A DNA stretch of 64,000 nucleotides from Limnomonas spitsbergensis (taxonomy: Eukaryota; Chlorophyta; Chlorophyceae; Chlamydomonadales): contig JAYJMM010000051.1 of assembly GCA_037349105.1 (NCBI GenBank), positions 1 to 64,000 on the forward strand, read 5' to 3'. Each line of letters begins with the position of its first letter. Within the stretch, counting starts at the first letter, position 1. Of this stretch, positions 21,201 to 31,599 are shown in pieces. Both the position numbers and the translations under genes were made by a program. The notes under the pieces are model-generated. The model was not told the origin of the DNA. It ran no database searches and worked only from the letters and a program-made list of their open reading frames with translations.

Positions 21201-24200
21201 GGAAGAATGGGGATGTCCGTCCCCGCCTCCCTGCGTCTGCCAAGTGATGATAACCATATTAGATGACGAATCTGAGCAGTTCCCTTTAAAGGGCGGGGTG
21301 GAGGCGTTTTGCCCCTGCCCCCTTTGGCTGCGAGTGAAGCTATACCGAGGCATTTGTCTGATGGCACACGCTTCTCCCTCTCTCTCTCGCTCTTTCTCTC
21401 CCATCCCCCATCATCACCACGTGCATGAGAGTCTTAGTTGAGGTGCCTCACGACTAAAAGTGCAATGCCCTGTATGTTTTTCTTGTATGTGCAATGCCCT
21501 GTATGTTTTTCTTGTATGTGCAATGCCCTGTATGTTTTTCTTGTATGTGCAATGCCCTGTATTTTTTTCTTGTATGTGCAATGCCCTGTATGTTTTTCTT
21601 GTATGTGCAATGCCCTGTATGTTTTTCTCAATACTTCTTTCGTGTGCCTACTTCATATTTATATGTTATGTTTTAGTCCGCCTCTCCCGTTTGTTTGAAC
21701 CATTTAGACCACTTTAAATCATTTGATTTCTGTGTTTCCATATTTCTGTGACCCCCCCATCCCCCCCCACACCCACTCATACAAGTAGTTATAAATACAC
21801 ACACACACACCTGCCTAAGCCCTAACAGGTGATTCCACTGTTTTGTTGTATGCAGGAGGAGGAGCTGCCTGTTGCGCTGCTCCTACTGCTCAAGAAAACT
21901 TCTGAAGCAGTTCCTGTCTGAACCCTAGCAATTGATCTCTCTGTTTCCTTCCTTCAGGAGGAGGGACTGCCGGTTGCGCTGCTCCTTTTGCTCAAGAAAG
22001 CCTCCGAAGCAGTTCCAGTCAGCGCGGCCGGCCTATCGGGTGTCAGTGAGGCCACCGATGTGACCTCACCCGCAGAGTGGCTCCCCGACCTGGCTTCACT
22101 CCTTGCCTCTCAGGTACAGAAGGCACGAAGGTCGTGCCATGCATTATTTCTGTTTCGCCATGGCTTGACATATACTGAAGTGATACGTTGAATTGTCATC
22201 ACCAAATGTGTCACCTTGGCACAAACCCTGAGCACCAACATGCAACCCTGAAACCCTGAAACCCTGAAACCCTGAAACATGCACCCCTGAAACATATAAG
22301 CACATGTGTAATCTTTAAGCCTAAGCACACGACTATGAGCCTAAGCCATAAAGAAAATGCTTCCCGAAACAGTCACCAATGTAAATCACCAAAATTTAAT
22401 CACCAAACCCTATTGGAAAAGCTGAATCTTGGTAAAATAATCCGGCGTAACATGCGCGGCGTCACCCTCATTATTGTGTGCCACCTTGATGTGAATGATA
22501 ACATGCAGGCAACGTGGACCATATGCAGCGGCATGGAAACCTGCTGCATCACGCATGTGGTGACGAGGCAATTTGTGTTGTTATTTTAGTTCATTTTGTG
22601 GTGGCCAGGTTTTGCGTTTTGTAGTGGCCAGGTGCTGCATAATGGACACGGTGTCCAGTGATGAGGCAATTTGGGGTATTAGCTGTCAAGCTGAAACCCT
22701 TTACCTTCAACTTATCTGCAGCGGCACAAACACTCAACAAGTTGCATATTGGATGTGGTGGCCAGTGATGAGGCAATTTTGCACGTCAGTCTGATCTTCT
22801 GATGACAAAACAAAAACTTAACTACTCTGAGGCCCCACTCCTCCAGCCTGCCATGCACTGTATGCCCCAGTTGCTTTGTACATTGGGTGGTTCACCTGAC
22901 CTGCACTGCCCGCCCTGAACTGCATCACTTCCTTTGCTTCCAACTCCTTAGCCTCCAGTCCCTTGCCCCGCAGACCCTCCACACCACTGCCGTTGCCCTT
23001 CTCAGGCTGCCCCCCCGGTCCGCCTGGCCTCCCTGGCCACCCTCCTCAGCCGCGCCCTGGAGACAGCACAAGGCCTAGCCCACGAGGCACTGCCCCGTCT
23101 GGCCGTGGCATTCTGCACCACACAACTCAAGGTGTGTGCCCTAACCCTAACCCTGAACCCAGAACCCAACCTGTAACCCTCCTAGGTCAAGGTGTGTGCC
23201 CTTACCCTAACCCTGAACCCAGAACCCAACCTGTAACCCTCCTAGGTCAAGGTGTGTGCCCTTACCCTAACCCTGAACCCAACCTGTAACCCTCCTAGGT
23301 CAAGGTGTGTGCCCTTACCCTAACCCTGAACCCAACCTGTAACCCTCCTAGGTCAAGGTGTGTGCCCTTACCCTAACCCTGAACCCAACCTGTAACCCTC
23401 CTAGGTCAAGGTGTGTGCCCTTACCCTAACCCTGAACCCTGAACCCAACCTGTAACCCTCCTAAGTCTTATACGATTTAGTCCGGATGCCTCCTGCTGTA
23501 CGACCCCTGATATACTGACACTGCCTCTGATGGTAATGCCCCAATGTGAGGCCTGATGATGATCCTCTACATTGTTACACACTCTGTGGTGCGGCCGCAA
23601 GGCCGTGCTCCTGATGACATCCAGCGGTCTGAGGTTCTCTTGGAATGGTCCATTTTTCCCCCTTCCCCCCCCCATCTCATGCCCCGCCTCCTACTTCACC
23701 ATCCGCCCTTGCGCTTTCCTGTACCTCCCACCGATTCACTGCATCACCTGTCGACAAGGCCTATGATGATCCTCTATATTGTTACACACTCTGTGGTGCG
23801 GCCGCAAGGCCGTGCTCGTGATGACAAACAGCGGTCTGAGGTTCTTTTGGAATGGCCCATTCGCCTCTTCCCCCCCCTTATTTGCTATCTGTGTCGTGTG
23901 CTTGCATGCCACCCCCCCATTGCTTTACAGCCTCTCCTGTTGATATGGCCTATGATGATCCTCTATATTGTTACACACTCTGTAGTGCGGCCGAAAGGCC
24001 GTGCTCGTGATGACAAACAGCGGTCTGAGGCCCTCTTGCAGTTACCCATTTTGACTCCCCCCCCCCTCACCTGCCAGCTAGTCTCGGGCTCCCACATTCC
24101 GCAAGTCTTTAGTTCACTCCTTTCCCCACCCTTGTCACTTCCCCCCCACCCCTTCCTGTAGGTACGAGGCATCCCCAGCCCTCATAGTGCCGACGCTGTG

Positions 24201-26894
24201 ACGGGGCCGCTGCTCCAGGCGGCTTGCGAGTCGATGATGCAATCGGTGCTGGCACAGATGCACGCGCTGACCCGGCCGATGGAGCAGCTGCAGCAGGGCG
24301 GGAAGGAAGGACGCAGCGCAGGCAGCGTACGACGTGCCTGCAAGGCCTCGTTGGAGGGCCTGTACGCGTTGTTGGCGGCGCTGCAGACGGTCATGCTGTC
24401 GGACTCGTACCTTAAGGTGAGCGGTCGGGAGCCTCAGATGTGGGCCGCTAGGTGCGATGCGGTTGGGCTCACAGGTGTGTGATTGGTTGATCAGCGTCAA
24501 GGCCTTTATGGTCATGAGGGTCTGTATAGCACGGCCTGTAGACGATCATGCTCATGTACTCTGTACCAGTAGTATCAGGTGGTCACACCCCAAAATCTTT
24601 GGCTGGCTATTTCGTCCCCAATCTTGCATCAAAAGCGGTGTAGCCCTTTGAAAGCCTTGTGCCGCGCCGAGCTTGCAATACCCTGAACTCGGGAGTCACT
24701 CAAGGTGGTCTGGTGTGCACAGTTCCTTATTAATTATCAACCCAAAATTGTATTCACACTTTCCAGGCCCTGGACGTCCTCGCGCACCACAAGTCGGACA
24801 AGCTGCGCCGCCGGGCGCTGCGCCTGTTTGCCGACAAAGTGCGCATGCTGCGGGGCGAGTTGGAGTCCCTGGCTGACCTCCCGCTGAAGGAGCGGACCGC
24901 GCACGAGGATCGCTTGGCGGGGGCAGCCTTGCTGCCTTGCGCCATGCTCAGCGAGCTAGGGCAGGGGGCAGCCGAGTTGGATCTGTCACCGCTGGCTAAG
25001 CAGGCGCTGCTGGCGGCCGTGAGCGCCTCGGCCACGGCGTTCGGGAAGGCTCGCCCGGACAGTATTGTCGCGGCGCTGCCGTCTGTGCTGGCTTGCGCTG
25101 TTGACGCGAACACGGGGGTGCGGGGCAGTGCGCTTGTCGCCTTGGCCACGGCGGTGCACGCGGTCGGCATGCGACTGGTGCCGATGCTGCCGGCGACAAT
25201 GAAGGCGTTGTTGAGCTCTGGACAGGCGGCGGCGACCAGGCTGGCAGGCGGAAGTGTGGGGGACGTCGGTGGTTTGGTCGTAGCTGCTGAGGAGGAGGAT
25301 GATGATGAACCCTCAGCCGCCAGCGGGGAAGAGGCCGACGCTGTGGAGCTCGCTGCGGCCCTGGCTGCGCTCTTTTCGCTGATCCGCGGGCTGGGGGCAT
25401 TCCTGAGCCCATACTTGCGGGATGCTCTGAGCCTGACGCTGGACCCGGCGGTGCTAACATGCTGCCTGGCCGGCTGCTCCGTTGCAGCGGCCACCGTGCG
25501 CGCCGAGCTACCTGCCGTCATCCCGGCACGCCTGCTTTTGGAGCCGCTCTTTGCGCAGCTCCCACGCGCAATCGAGTCCGGCCTCTCGAGCACATTAGCG
25601 CTTCTGGAGGTGGTCACATCGACTGTGGAGCACATGGAGACGAAGGTGGCGGCTGCGTACCATGATCAGGTGTTCCTTTTCCTGCTGAGAGTGCTGGATG
25701 TGCGGGCGCTGGCGCCACCCTCGCTGGTACGACACGCACATGAGGTTGAGGCTGCGGCGACACGCTCGGTCGTCGCGTTGGTAATGAAGCTCACGGAGAG
25801 CCGCTTCAAGCCCTTGTTCCTGCGGCTGATGGAGTGGGCAGCGGCAGGAGCACACAACGCTGAGGGCGGCGGGGATGACGCGGGCAACGCAGGTGCGGCT
25901 TCGGCAGCGATTGCCCGGCAGGTGACGCTGTTTGGCGTGACGAGCGCTTTGACGGAGCGGTTGCGCTCTGTGTTTGTTCCATACCACCGCTACCTGTTAG
26001 ATAAGACGGTCAAGCACCTGTCCGGCAGCACAGCGCTTTCCCAGCCCAAGAAGAAGAAGCGCAAGCTGCAGGTGGCAGATGGTGGCACAGCGGCAGAGGC
26101 GGGTGGCGACGCGCCGTGGATTCTGCGTTTACGAGTGATCCGCTCGTTGCACCGCGCCCTGCTGTACGACATGGGCGGCTTCTTTGACGCGGAGAAGATG
26201 GAGCGGCTGTTGCAGCCGCTTGTTGCGCAGCTCGAGGTGATGCCGCCGCCCGAGGTTGCCTCGACGCTTGCCAAGCAGTGCGCTGCGCCTGAGCTGGATG
26301 GCTACGTGCTCACGGCCTGCAAAGCGCCTGCGGGGCAACAGCGCCACGAGGCGTACGACACGATGGGCGTCGCGACGGTGGCCGCGTTGGTGCAGATGGG
26401 CGTCACGGCCAACACGGACGTGTTCTGGAAACCGCTCAACCACCGTGTGCTCATGTGCACGCGCGGCAACTCCGTCCGTACGCGGCTATTGGCGGTGGAG
26501 GTTGTGATGCAGCTGGTGGAGAGGCTGAGGGAGGAATACCTGGTGTTGCTACCTGAGGTGGGAAGGCCGGGAGGACACGACTGTGATGAGGATTGTGTTT
26601 CTGCGAAAGGATTGCTTGCAAGGAGCTGTGTGCTTTGTGTGTGTGCAAGTTGCTAAATTCATCTGTGTGTGTGTGTGCAAGTTGCTGAATCCATCTGTGT
26701 GTGTGTGTGTGTGCAAGTTGCTAAATCCCTGTGTGTGTGTGTGTGTGTGCTTCTGTTTCCACTTGCAGACTATCCCCTTCATCGCTGAGCTGCTTGAGGA
26801 CTCTGAGCTAGCGGTGGAGGCGAGGGCCCAGCAGCTGGTGGCGCTGCTGGAGGAGATCAGCGGGGAGAAGCTGGACCAATACATGAAGACGTAA
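15286..26894 (+). CDS. U3 snoRNA-associated protein 10 (UTP10/HEATR1), HEAT-repeat scaffold of the SSU processome
   Basis: Nucleolar t-UTP/UTP-A component needed for pre-rRNA transcription and 18S maturation. Exons: 15286-15413, 16616-20097, 20810-21022, 21958-22113, 23006-23131, 24162-24416, 24767-26557, 26769-26894 (TAA); phases agree. Landmarks matching HEATR1: MRKLALEQLDGLLAS, VMVLELLQWKGG with a following U3snoRNP10-type helix, SVINRSAAVQDDQHS, the BP28CT-type region (VTLFGVTSALTERLRSVFVP, YHRYLLDKTVKHLSG), the run KKKKRK, VFWKPLNHRVLMCTR, and the end LLPE then TIPFIAELLEDSE. About 2,090 residues are visible. Compared with ~2,140-2,200 in animals and plants, roughly 280 N-terminal residues are missing; no exon for them was recognised. 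Within exon 2 the frame changes around 17386-17413 without a usable intron, so either a 1 bp deletion or an assembly error is present. Ala/Leu/Gly-rich composition throughout. Family assignment is very secure. Confidence 0.93.
15414..16615 (+). repeat. UTP10 intron with short tandem repeats and acceptor copies
   Basis: Contains AGAGCATGAGATCC-type repeats (15525-15670), about seven copies of a ~36 bp unit around CACTGGACATTCACACAT (15935-16215), and repeated CTCTCTTGCTTGGATATGTT at about 16275-16340. Acceptor copies GTCAGGCCCTGCTTG (16381) and GGCAGGCCCTGCCTG (16497) precede the real GGCAGGCCCTGCTTG (16611). The segment 15700-15930 shows no repeat or gene. Confidence 0.75.
20098..20809 (+). 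repeat. UTP10 intron: GATATGTGT-rich repeat and acceptor copy
   Basis: A TGATATGTGT/TGATACATGTGT microsatellite-like tract fills 20235-20510. It is flanked by copies of GCTTGCCGATGATTGCTACC (about 20158 and 20548). A copy of the next acceptor region, GCAGGTGATGTCTGTCATGA, lies near 20721, before the real GTAGGTGCTGTCCGTCATCA at 20807. Confidence 0.75.
21023..21957 (+). repeat. UTP10 intron: six copies of a 29 bp unit and a full acceptor-exon copy
   Basis: GCAATGCCCTGTATGTTTTT plus CTTGTATGT is repeated six times at 21462-21628. At about 21847-21930 there is a copy of the next exon's start with its CAG acceptor (GAGGAGGAGCTGCCTGTTGC); its frame ends in TGA after the equivalent of AVPV, so the intact copy at 21958 was chosen. 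Confidence 0.8.
22114..23005 (+). other. UTP10 intron without a recognisable gene
   Basis: Holds an AACCCTGAAACCCTGAAACC telomere-like run near 22238-22285. The phrase GTGATGAGGCAATTT occurs near 22560, 22657 and 22765, with GTGGTGGCCAG beside two of the three, suggesting local duplication. No coding sequence is supported. Confidence 0.6.
23132..23470 (+). repeat. Donor-derived ~52-66 bp repeat, six copies, with CCCTAACCC text
   Basis: The exon end CTCAAG plus GTGTGTGCC is followed by units reading GTCAAGGTGTGTGCCCTTAC, then CCTAACCCTGAACCC, then AACCTGTAACCCTCCTAG. Each unit therefore ends in an acceptor-like CCTAG and restarts with GTCAAG and a donor-like GTGTGT, so it formally encodes a 5-6 nt micro-exon between consecutive introns. 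The first two units are longer than the last four. Confidence 0.85.
23545..24040 (+). repeat. Three ~190-210 bp tandem copies with conserved coding-like block
   Basis: Blocks at about 23551-23650, 23762-23855 and 23951-24045 share CTATGATGATCCTCTA, TTGTTACACACTCTGTGGTG and CGGCCGCAAGGCCGTGCTC in turn. Translation gives ILYIVTHSVVRPQGRA in each. It does not match the neighbouring UTP10 exons as I know them. The source exon, if any, is not identified. Confidence 0.7.
26558..26768 (+). repeat. Last UTP10 intron with TGTGTGTGTGCAAGTTGCT repeats
   Basis: Three or four copies of a ~33-39 bp unit, (GT)n followed by GCAAGTTGCTAAATCC, lie between the donor and the last acceptor (TTCCACTTGCAG). Confidence 0.75.
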
Positions 26895-27556
26895 TCAGAG
26901 ACATAGATTCTACCCTGGGGCAACTGTAGATTTGAATGGCCACCCCCAAGTATGACAAAATTATTTTGTATGATGCCCTGCCCTTGCGATTTAAGTAAGC
27001 AATATTTGAAATACTAAGAGAAACTTATGGCGTCTAAGATTGATCATTAGAACCGGTACTTTCTGTGTCATCATATCCAGATGCAACGTTTATTATGAGG
27101 GATGGGAAAGTGCATTTGCTCGTTATGGTTTTAATACAAATGTCGCTTACTGGTGATTCGGTGACCTGTTTGCATGCCAGTCTATCATCGCAAATATCAG
27201 TCAAGTGAAGGTAGATTTTGAGAGCTACACACTCCTTCCAAGCGTGCACCCGGGCATGCCTTGCATTCACAGTCGCCCTTTTCATCAGCAGCTCAAACGA
27301 CCTTTTCTCCATGGAGCTGTTATCACTCGTTCCTTCATGGGGATGTTCACACTCTCTCCTTAATGATGTTGCTGTCACTCTTTTTCGTGTTGTTGTCACT
27401 CTTCCAGCATGGAGCTCCGTGTAGGTGTGGAATGCATCAGCTCATGTGGGAAAGATGATGGGGTGCATGGTTGTTTATTGAATACACTGTGGAATCGAAG
27501 CATCAGAGCACAAGAGGTTCCCCTGTGGACATGCATGGGGAATTTGTGATCCCAGG
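26895..27556. other. Intergenic, no gene seen
   Basis: AT-richer sequence downstream of the UTP10 stop. Short echoes such as GTTATCACTCGTTCCTTC and GTTGCTGTCACTCTTT suggest local duplication. Nothing else is recognisable before the mobile element. Confidence 0.6.
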
Positions 27557-27560
27557 TCAT

Positions 27561-27589
27561 TGTCACGGTGTATTGCAGTAAACGTGACA
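27561..27589 (+). repeat. Left terminal inverted repeat
   Basis: TGTCACGGTGTATTGCAGTA at the element start pairs imperfectly with the complement of 37807-37835. The best-conserved blocks are TGTC and GCAGTAA followed by CGTGA. The two shorter copies near the right end of the window have equivalent termini. Confidence 0.7.
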
Positions 27590-28824
27590 GAACCGCATTT
27601 GCCGCAAACGCGGTCGCGGGAACTCCGCAGCTTCTCTGCGGAGTCCCCAAATCTAGGATAAGGGCCCAGCATCCCACTTTCGGGATGGCCTGAGGCAGTA
27701 CTCCCGCACTTAGTAAATAGGGCTTGCCGGGACCTTAGAATCCCGGCTGGCACGCTTGACTCTTACTTCGTCCCTTTTAAGTGGACATGCCTCTAATTGT
27801 AAACAGCACCGGCTATCATCCAGAGATATACCCTGTGAAGCACAATAACGCCAGTACCACCAAACTAGTCAAGCATATATCAGCTTAACAGCCGACATAG
27901 CAGCTTAAGAATCACCTACGAGATGCCCAGCCCGACTTAGGACAACATCCGCAGTCTACGTCTACGGCATCCCCCGCTATACGCGGTAAGTGACTCAGCG
28001 ACCAGCCAGATTAGCTATCTGGATGGCCAGCAGTTTAGCATTACAAGTGTCTAGATCCGCGACTGCCATATAGAAGTTCCAGCCACAGTTTAACGCGCCG
28101 CGCATCCGCGGCCAGTGAGTAGTCACGAAGTCCGCCCGTAGGCGTCCGCCACTCTGTGGGGAAGAAGTCCGCCACGGACCTGAAGCAAGCATCATGTGTC
28201 CACTCGAAAGGGACGAAGTGGATCTTGCCTGATCAGCCTGACCCATCGAATCCTGCTAAAGGTGTATGTGTTGTGGAGCTTGAATTTGTTTTGAATGACA
28301 ACGGATCTGCCTTGGACAGCTAGAAAAGACTGAGCAGAGGATTCGCTTAACATAATACCAAGTCAATACCTGCTTCCGCTGGGCGTGGCAACCCAGAAGC
28401 AGAAGTAGCTTGAAGAATCAGGCTGTGGAGTTATAAACCCAGCTGATTAGTGCCTGTGCACCTGGACTTGCCTTTGTGGTGGAGTGCAAATTACCAAGTG
28501 CTGACAGAAGTGGACTTGTGGATCTGGGATCCAAGTTTAAAAGCGGCGACACGAGGTTGTTTGCAGGAAAGCAAGTACGGATCAGGGAGCCGCGCGTCTG
28601 ACAACGCAGGGATCAGCAGAGCATCCCAGCGAGTCGAAAGGTGGGAGAAGGCGAGGGATAATTCCGCCAGAGTCGGCTAGAAATTGCCTGTTATCCTGAC
28701 GTATCCAGCCGGGCCTCACCAGTCTGCAGAAGGTAGAGGGAACAGAAGCACACTGTAAGCTGCGTCAGAGGTTGCTGTGTGCCAACACAGGCGAACGGAC
28801 GTGGTTGTTCAGGACTTTAGCAGA
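27590..28824 (+). other. Left non-coding arm of the element
   Basis: No ORF of note. The first ~100 bp and the stretch 27765-28195 align with the short element copy at 62179-63788 read in reverse (shared TTACTTCGTCCCTTT, AGTGAGTAGTCACGAAGT and AAGTCCGCCACGGACCTGAA). Beyond ~28195 the sequence is specific to the long element; CGAAAGGGACGAAGTGGATC at about 28204 echoes a motif within the arm. Confidence 0.6.
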
Positions 28825-30483
28825 ATGCAGGGAGGGATCATAGATCCAGACCGTCACCAGCACCCGGAAGCATCCAGGCGCAGCAGCAGGCTAAGGGGGA
28901 TGGAACCAGGGGAGGACCCAGTAACACCCAGCGATGCGGTGATAGCTGAGGAGGCAATGCGGATCTCTCTAGGACTGTCAGGAGATGAGGGTACAGCCGT
29001 GTGGGAGAGCAAGGGCCCAGGGGCCGATAGCTCCCTGTCCTTGGATGCTGGCACGGTGCATGTGGCAGTGACACGCAGGGGGATTGGACGAGGCGGCCCT
29101 GTGCAGAGACAGCCGGGGCCAGCGCAGCCGACACCCAACCAGGAATGGAGGCGGAGGCTCAGGCTCTGACCCCAGCAAATCGGATTCGGAAGGATCGGAG
29201 GGACGCGGCCAGGGATCCAGCAGAGAATCCATGAGGCAGAAAAGGGAGAGGGTGGCCTTGGAGCAGGCGGAAGCACACTTGCAGCTGCAGAAACAGATGA
29301 TCCAGCAGCTGGCAGGAGGGGCCAAGTTTACCAAGATCCCGACCATCCAAGGCAACGTGCCCGTCCTGGATATGGCCCAGCCTGGGGCCGTCGCAGCCAG
29401 GCAGTACTGCCAGGCCTGCAGCTTTCTGAGGGTCGCACAATCGGCTGGCATTATCCGACGAGCCGCCAGCGCTGGCGGTGGTGGCCGGGGAGATCGCAGG
29501 GTCATGCCAGTCACCCTCAGCCATGGCCCTGCTGGTGCGTGCGGTCGCTGGTCAATATGTGGAACGACAAGCCTGCCAGCATGGAGCCTCTGGTGGTCGC
29601 CATCAGGACAGCAACTCATGGGGACAGGGCCACCCGGGAGGTCGAGAGGATCAAGGAGGCCTGGTCAGCTCCAGCGGAAGGACAGCGCTGCGAGGTATCC
29701 TTGCTTACCTTGTGGATCAGGGTGGTGAAGAAGGAGATAGGAAAACCAACCTCGGACGAGAGAGCAGCAGTCTCCAACCTCAAGCTGGGAGTCAAGACTA
29801 CCCTGGACCCAAGAGTCAAGCCAGAGGAGACGGTGGAGGCTTTCGCCCACAGGGTCGTGTCCACAGCAGAGCTGCAGCAGATCTCCAGGGACGCAGTTGA
29901 CCACTTCGGCAGACGGCACTCGGTGGCGCACATGTTCTACGAGGGGTTGCCAGGAACCGTCAGGGCTAAGCTGGACGCGTTTGTTATCACCGTGCCAGAC
30001 TACCTGAGCATGACGGATGAGGTGCAGGTCGCAGTGCTGATGCGACAGGTGCTGCTGTGGGAAAGGTTTGCCCTGGAGATGGGGGACCTGACAGCCATTG
30101 ACGCCAGGCAAGGACCAGAAGAACAACAGCACAGAGACCAGGGGGAGCCGCAGGCGGGGCGAGGCAGACGAGATAGGCCAGGCCAGTGGGAGGCCAGGTT
30201 GAGGCCGGAAGGACCAGCAGCTGCAGCAGGCCAGGTCTCCACCCAGCCAGCCAGGCAGGAAGGTAAGGCCAAGGGGGTCACGTGAGCAGATCAAGCAGCC
30301 GCGCTGACCACCAGTGCCCAGGGGGCTAGGGGCGCCCCCAAGGCATGCTTCCAGTGTGACAGCTTGGAGCACCTGGCCAGGGATTGCAGGGCGCTCAGGG
30401 CCAGGGATGAGCGCAGGCCAGCACCACTGGCTACGGATATCGCTAAGGGGCAGGCCAGGCCGCCGCAACAGCCGTACCCGTAG
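28825..30483 (+). pseudogene. Gag-like capsid/nucleocapsid gene, frameshifted and with an in-frame stop
   Basis: Structural-protein relic of the element. A likely start is ATG 28825 (MQGGIIDPDRHQHPE). The acidic/basic N-terminal part runs in one frame to about 29160. A second frame covers a coiled-coil-like helix (ERVALEQAEAHLQLQKQMIQ) and IPTIQGNVPVLDMAQPG to about 29460. A third carries AMALLVRAVAGQYVE. From about 29540 the first frame resumes with the capsid-like helical region (VKPEETVEAFAHRVVST, MTDEVQVAVLMRQVLLWERF). TGA at 30283 is followed in the same frame by a CX2CX4HX4C zinc knuckle (CFQCDSLEHLARDC, codons from 30346) and a TAG at 30481. At least two frameshifts plus one stop imply an inactive copy, unless the TGA is recoded. 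Confidence 0.7.
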
Positions 30484-30583
30484 CCGCCTAAGCCGCAAGG
30501 GCAGGCTACGGAGGAACCAGGGCAGCTGGCAGTTCCCAAGGCAGGGGCAAGGACAGGCGGGGCAAGGCCAGCAGACGGCCCAT

Positions 30584-30940
30584 ATGTACCATCTGACCGG
30601 CCCCTCAGAGCAGGCCGAGCCAGATGGGTGGCACCAGACAATAGCCGAGATGCTGAGCGAGTCGGTGGCATTGTTGACGCAAGTGGGGTTGGCGCCCAGG
30701 CCAGGGGAATACAAACAGGCAGCACACAACGCTAGGCCCAGGTCGTTTAAAACCTCGTCTAGCAGCGATGAGGAACCTGAACCGCTCCTTATCGAGCACA
30801 CTTCCAGAAAGGGGGCCAAGAGACTTGCGCTGCGCAGGCTGGCTGACGGGTTGTGTGATGTCCGCGCGCAAGTGCTGCATTTGAACAAGAGGATTACGTC
30901 ACTGGCGCACACCACCATGCCAATCAATTGGACCAACTGA
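30584..30940 (+). CDS. Unrecognised linker ORF between Gag and protease
   Basis: About 118 codons from ATG 30584, in a different frame from the zinc knuckle, ending TGA 20 bp before the protease ATG. The C-terminal part is helical and basic (KRLALRRLADGLCDVRAQVL) after an acidic SSSSDEEPEP stretch. By position it could be the end of a Gag or the start of a Gag-protease fusion whose frame has been lost. No domain recognised. Confidence 0.45.
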   Translation: MYHLTGPSEQAEPDGWHQTIAEMLSESVALLTQVGLAPRPGEYKQAAHNARPRSFKTSSSSDEEPEPLLIEHTSRKGAKRLALRRLADGLCDVRAQVLHLNKRITSLAHTTMPINWTN

Positions 30941-30959
30941 AGACCGCGGTGAGGCCAGC

Positions 30960-31508
30960 ATGGGTGGCCGGGGACGTACGGTGGTGGTCAGTCCCAGGCT
31001 GCAGTACTCCAGGAATGACATGAGTAACCCTGGGCAATGCGTGGGGCTCATGGTAAAGGGCAAGGTGCTAGTGGCCCAGAAGGCACTTATGGACACAGCA
31101 TGCTCTTGCCACGTAATCACAGTGAACATTGCTGAGCAGCTGGTGGCCATGGGGGCCAAGCTCGTCCGGACAGATGAAAAGATCAGGACCACTGATAATG
31201 CGGGGGCAGATCTGTATGGGATCCTGTTCATCTATGTGGTGTACGGTTGCGGGAGCCCGAATGCAGTGGTCGAGAAGGCAGTGGTCAGAGTGGTCAAGAT
31301 GCCCCCAGACGCATATGAGCACCTGGTGGGGAACCCTGAGTACCTCAAGTACGGGGGGGTCCTGGAAGCCGCGGGCAGGCTGACACCTGTACCCCGACGC
31401 TGGGCCTGCTGGCAACAGCGGAACCAATGGGCTGACACTGCCGCTGGTGCTAGCCTCTCCGGCGGGGAGCTGCCAGGCGGCGGCAGCGTCATGGGCCGGG
31501 CTGGATGA
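30960..31508 (+). CDS. Retropepsin-like aspartic protease ORF
   Basis: 182 codons. Residues ~36-50 read VLVAQKALMDTACSCHVI, fitting the clan AA pattern of hydrophobic strand, D-T-(G/A/S), then a turn; the catalytic Asp would be D45 with DTA in place of the common DTG/DSG. A second hydrophobic block, VVEKAVVRVVKMPPDAYEHL, lies about 60 residues later, the usual distance to the second strand-turn half of the monomer. Such enzymes act as homodimers to cut Gag polyproteins. The ORF's last ~50 residues are probably out-of-frame filler. It directly follows the Gag relic, as in LTR retroelements. No reverse transcriptase follows. Confidence 0.6.
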   Translation: MGGRGRTVVVSPRLQYSRNDMSNPGQCVGLMVKGKVLVAQKALMDTACSCHVITVNIAEQLVAMGAKLVRTDEKIRTTDNAGADLYGILFIYVVYGCGSPNAVVEKAVVRVVKMPPDAYEHLVGNPEYLKYGGVLEAAGRLTPVPRRWACWQQRNQWADTAAGASLSGGELPGGGSVMGRAG

Positions 31509-31599
31509 CCCCGACAGGGTACAGTGGGAGTGGCGAGCGGAAGGGAGCGAGGAGGACTACTGGAACTGATCCCACAGTGTGCCATGGTGACGCACGCAG

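Noticed and set aside
29665..30936. 423-codon minus-strand ORF in the mobile element
   Set aside because: Antisense of the Gag relic; Ser/Cys/Leu-rich shadow without a domain.
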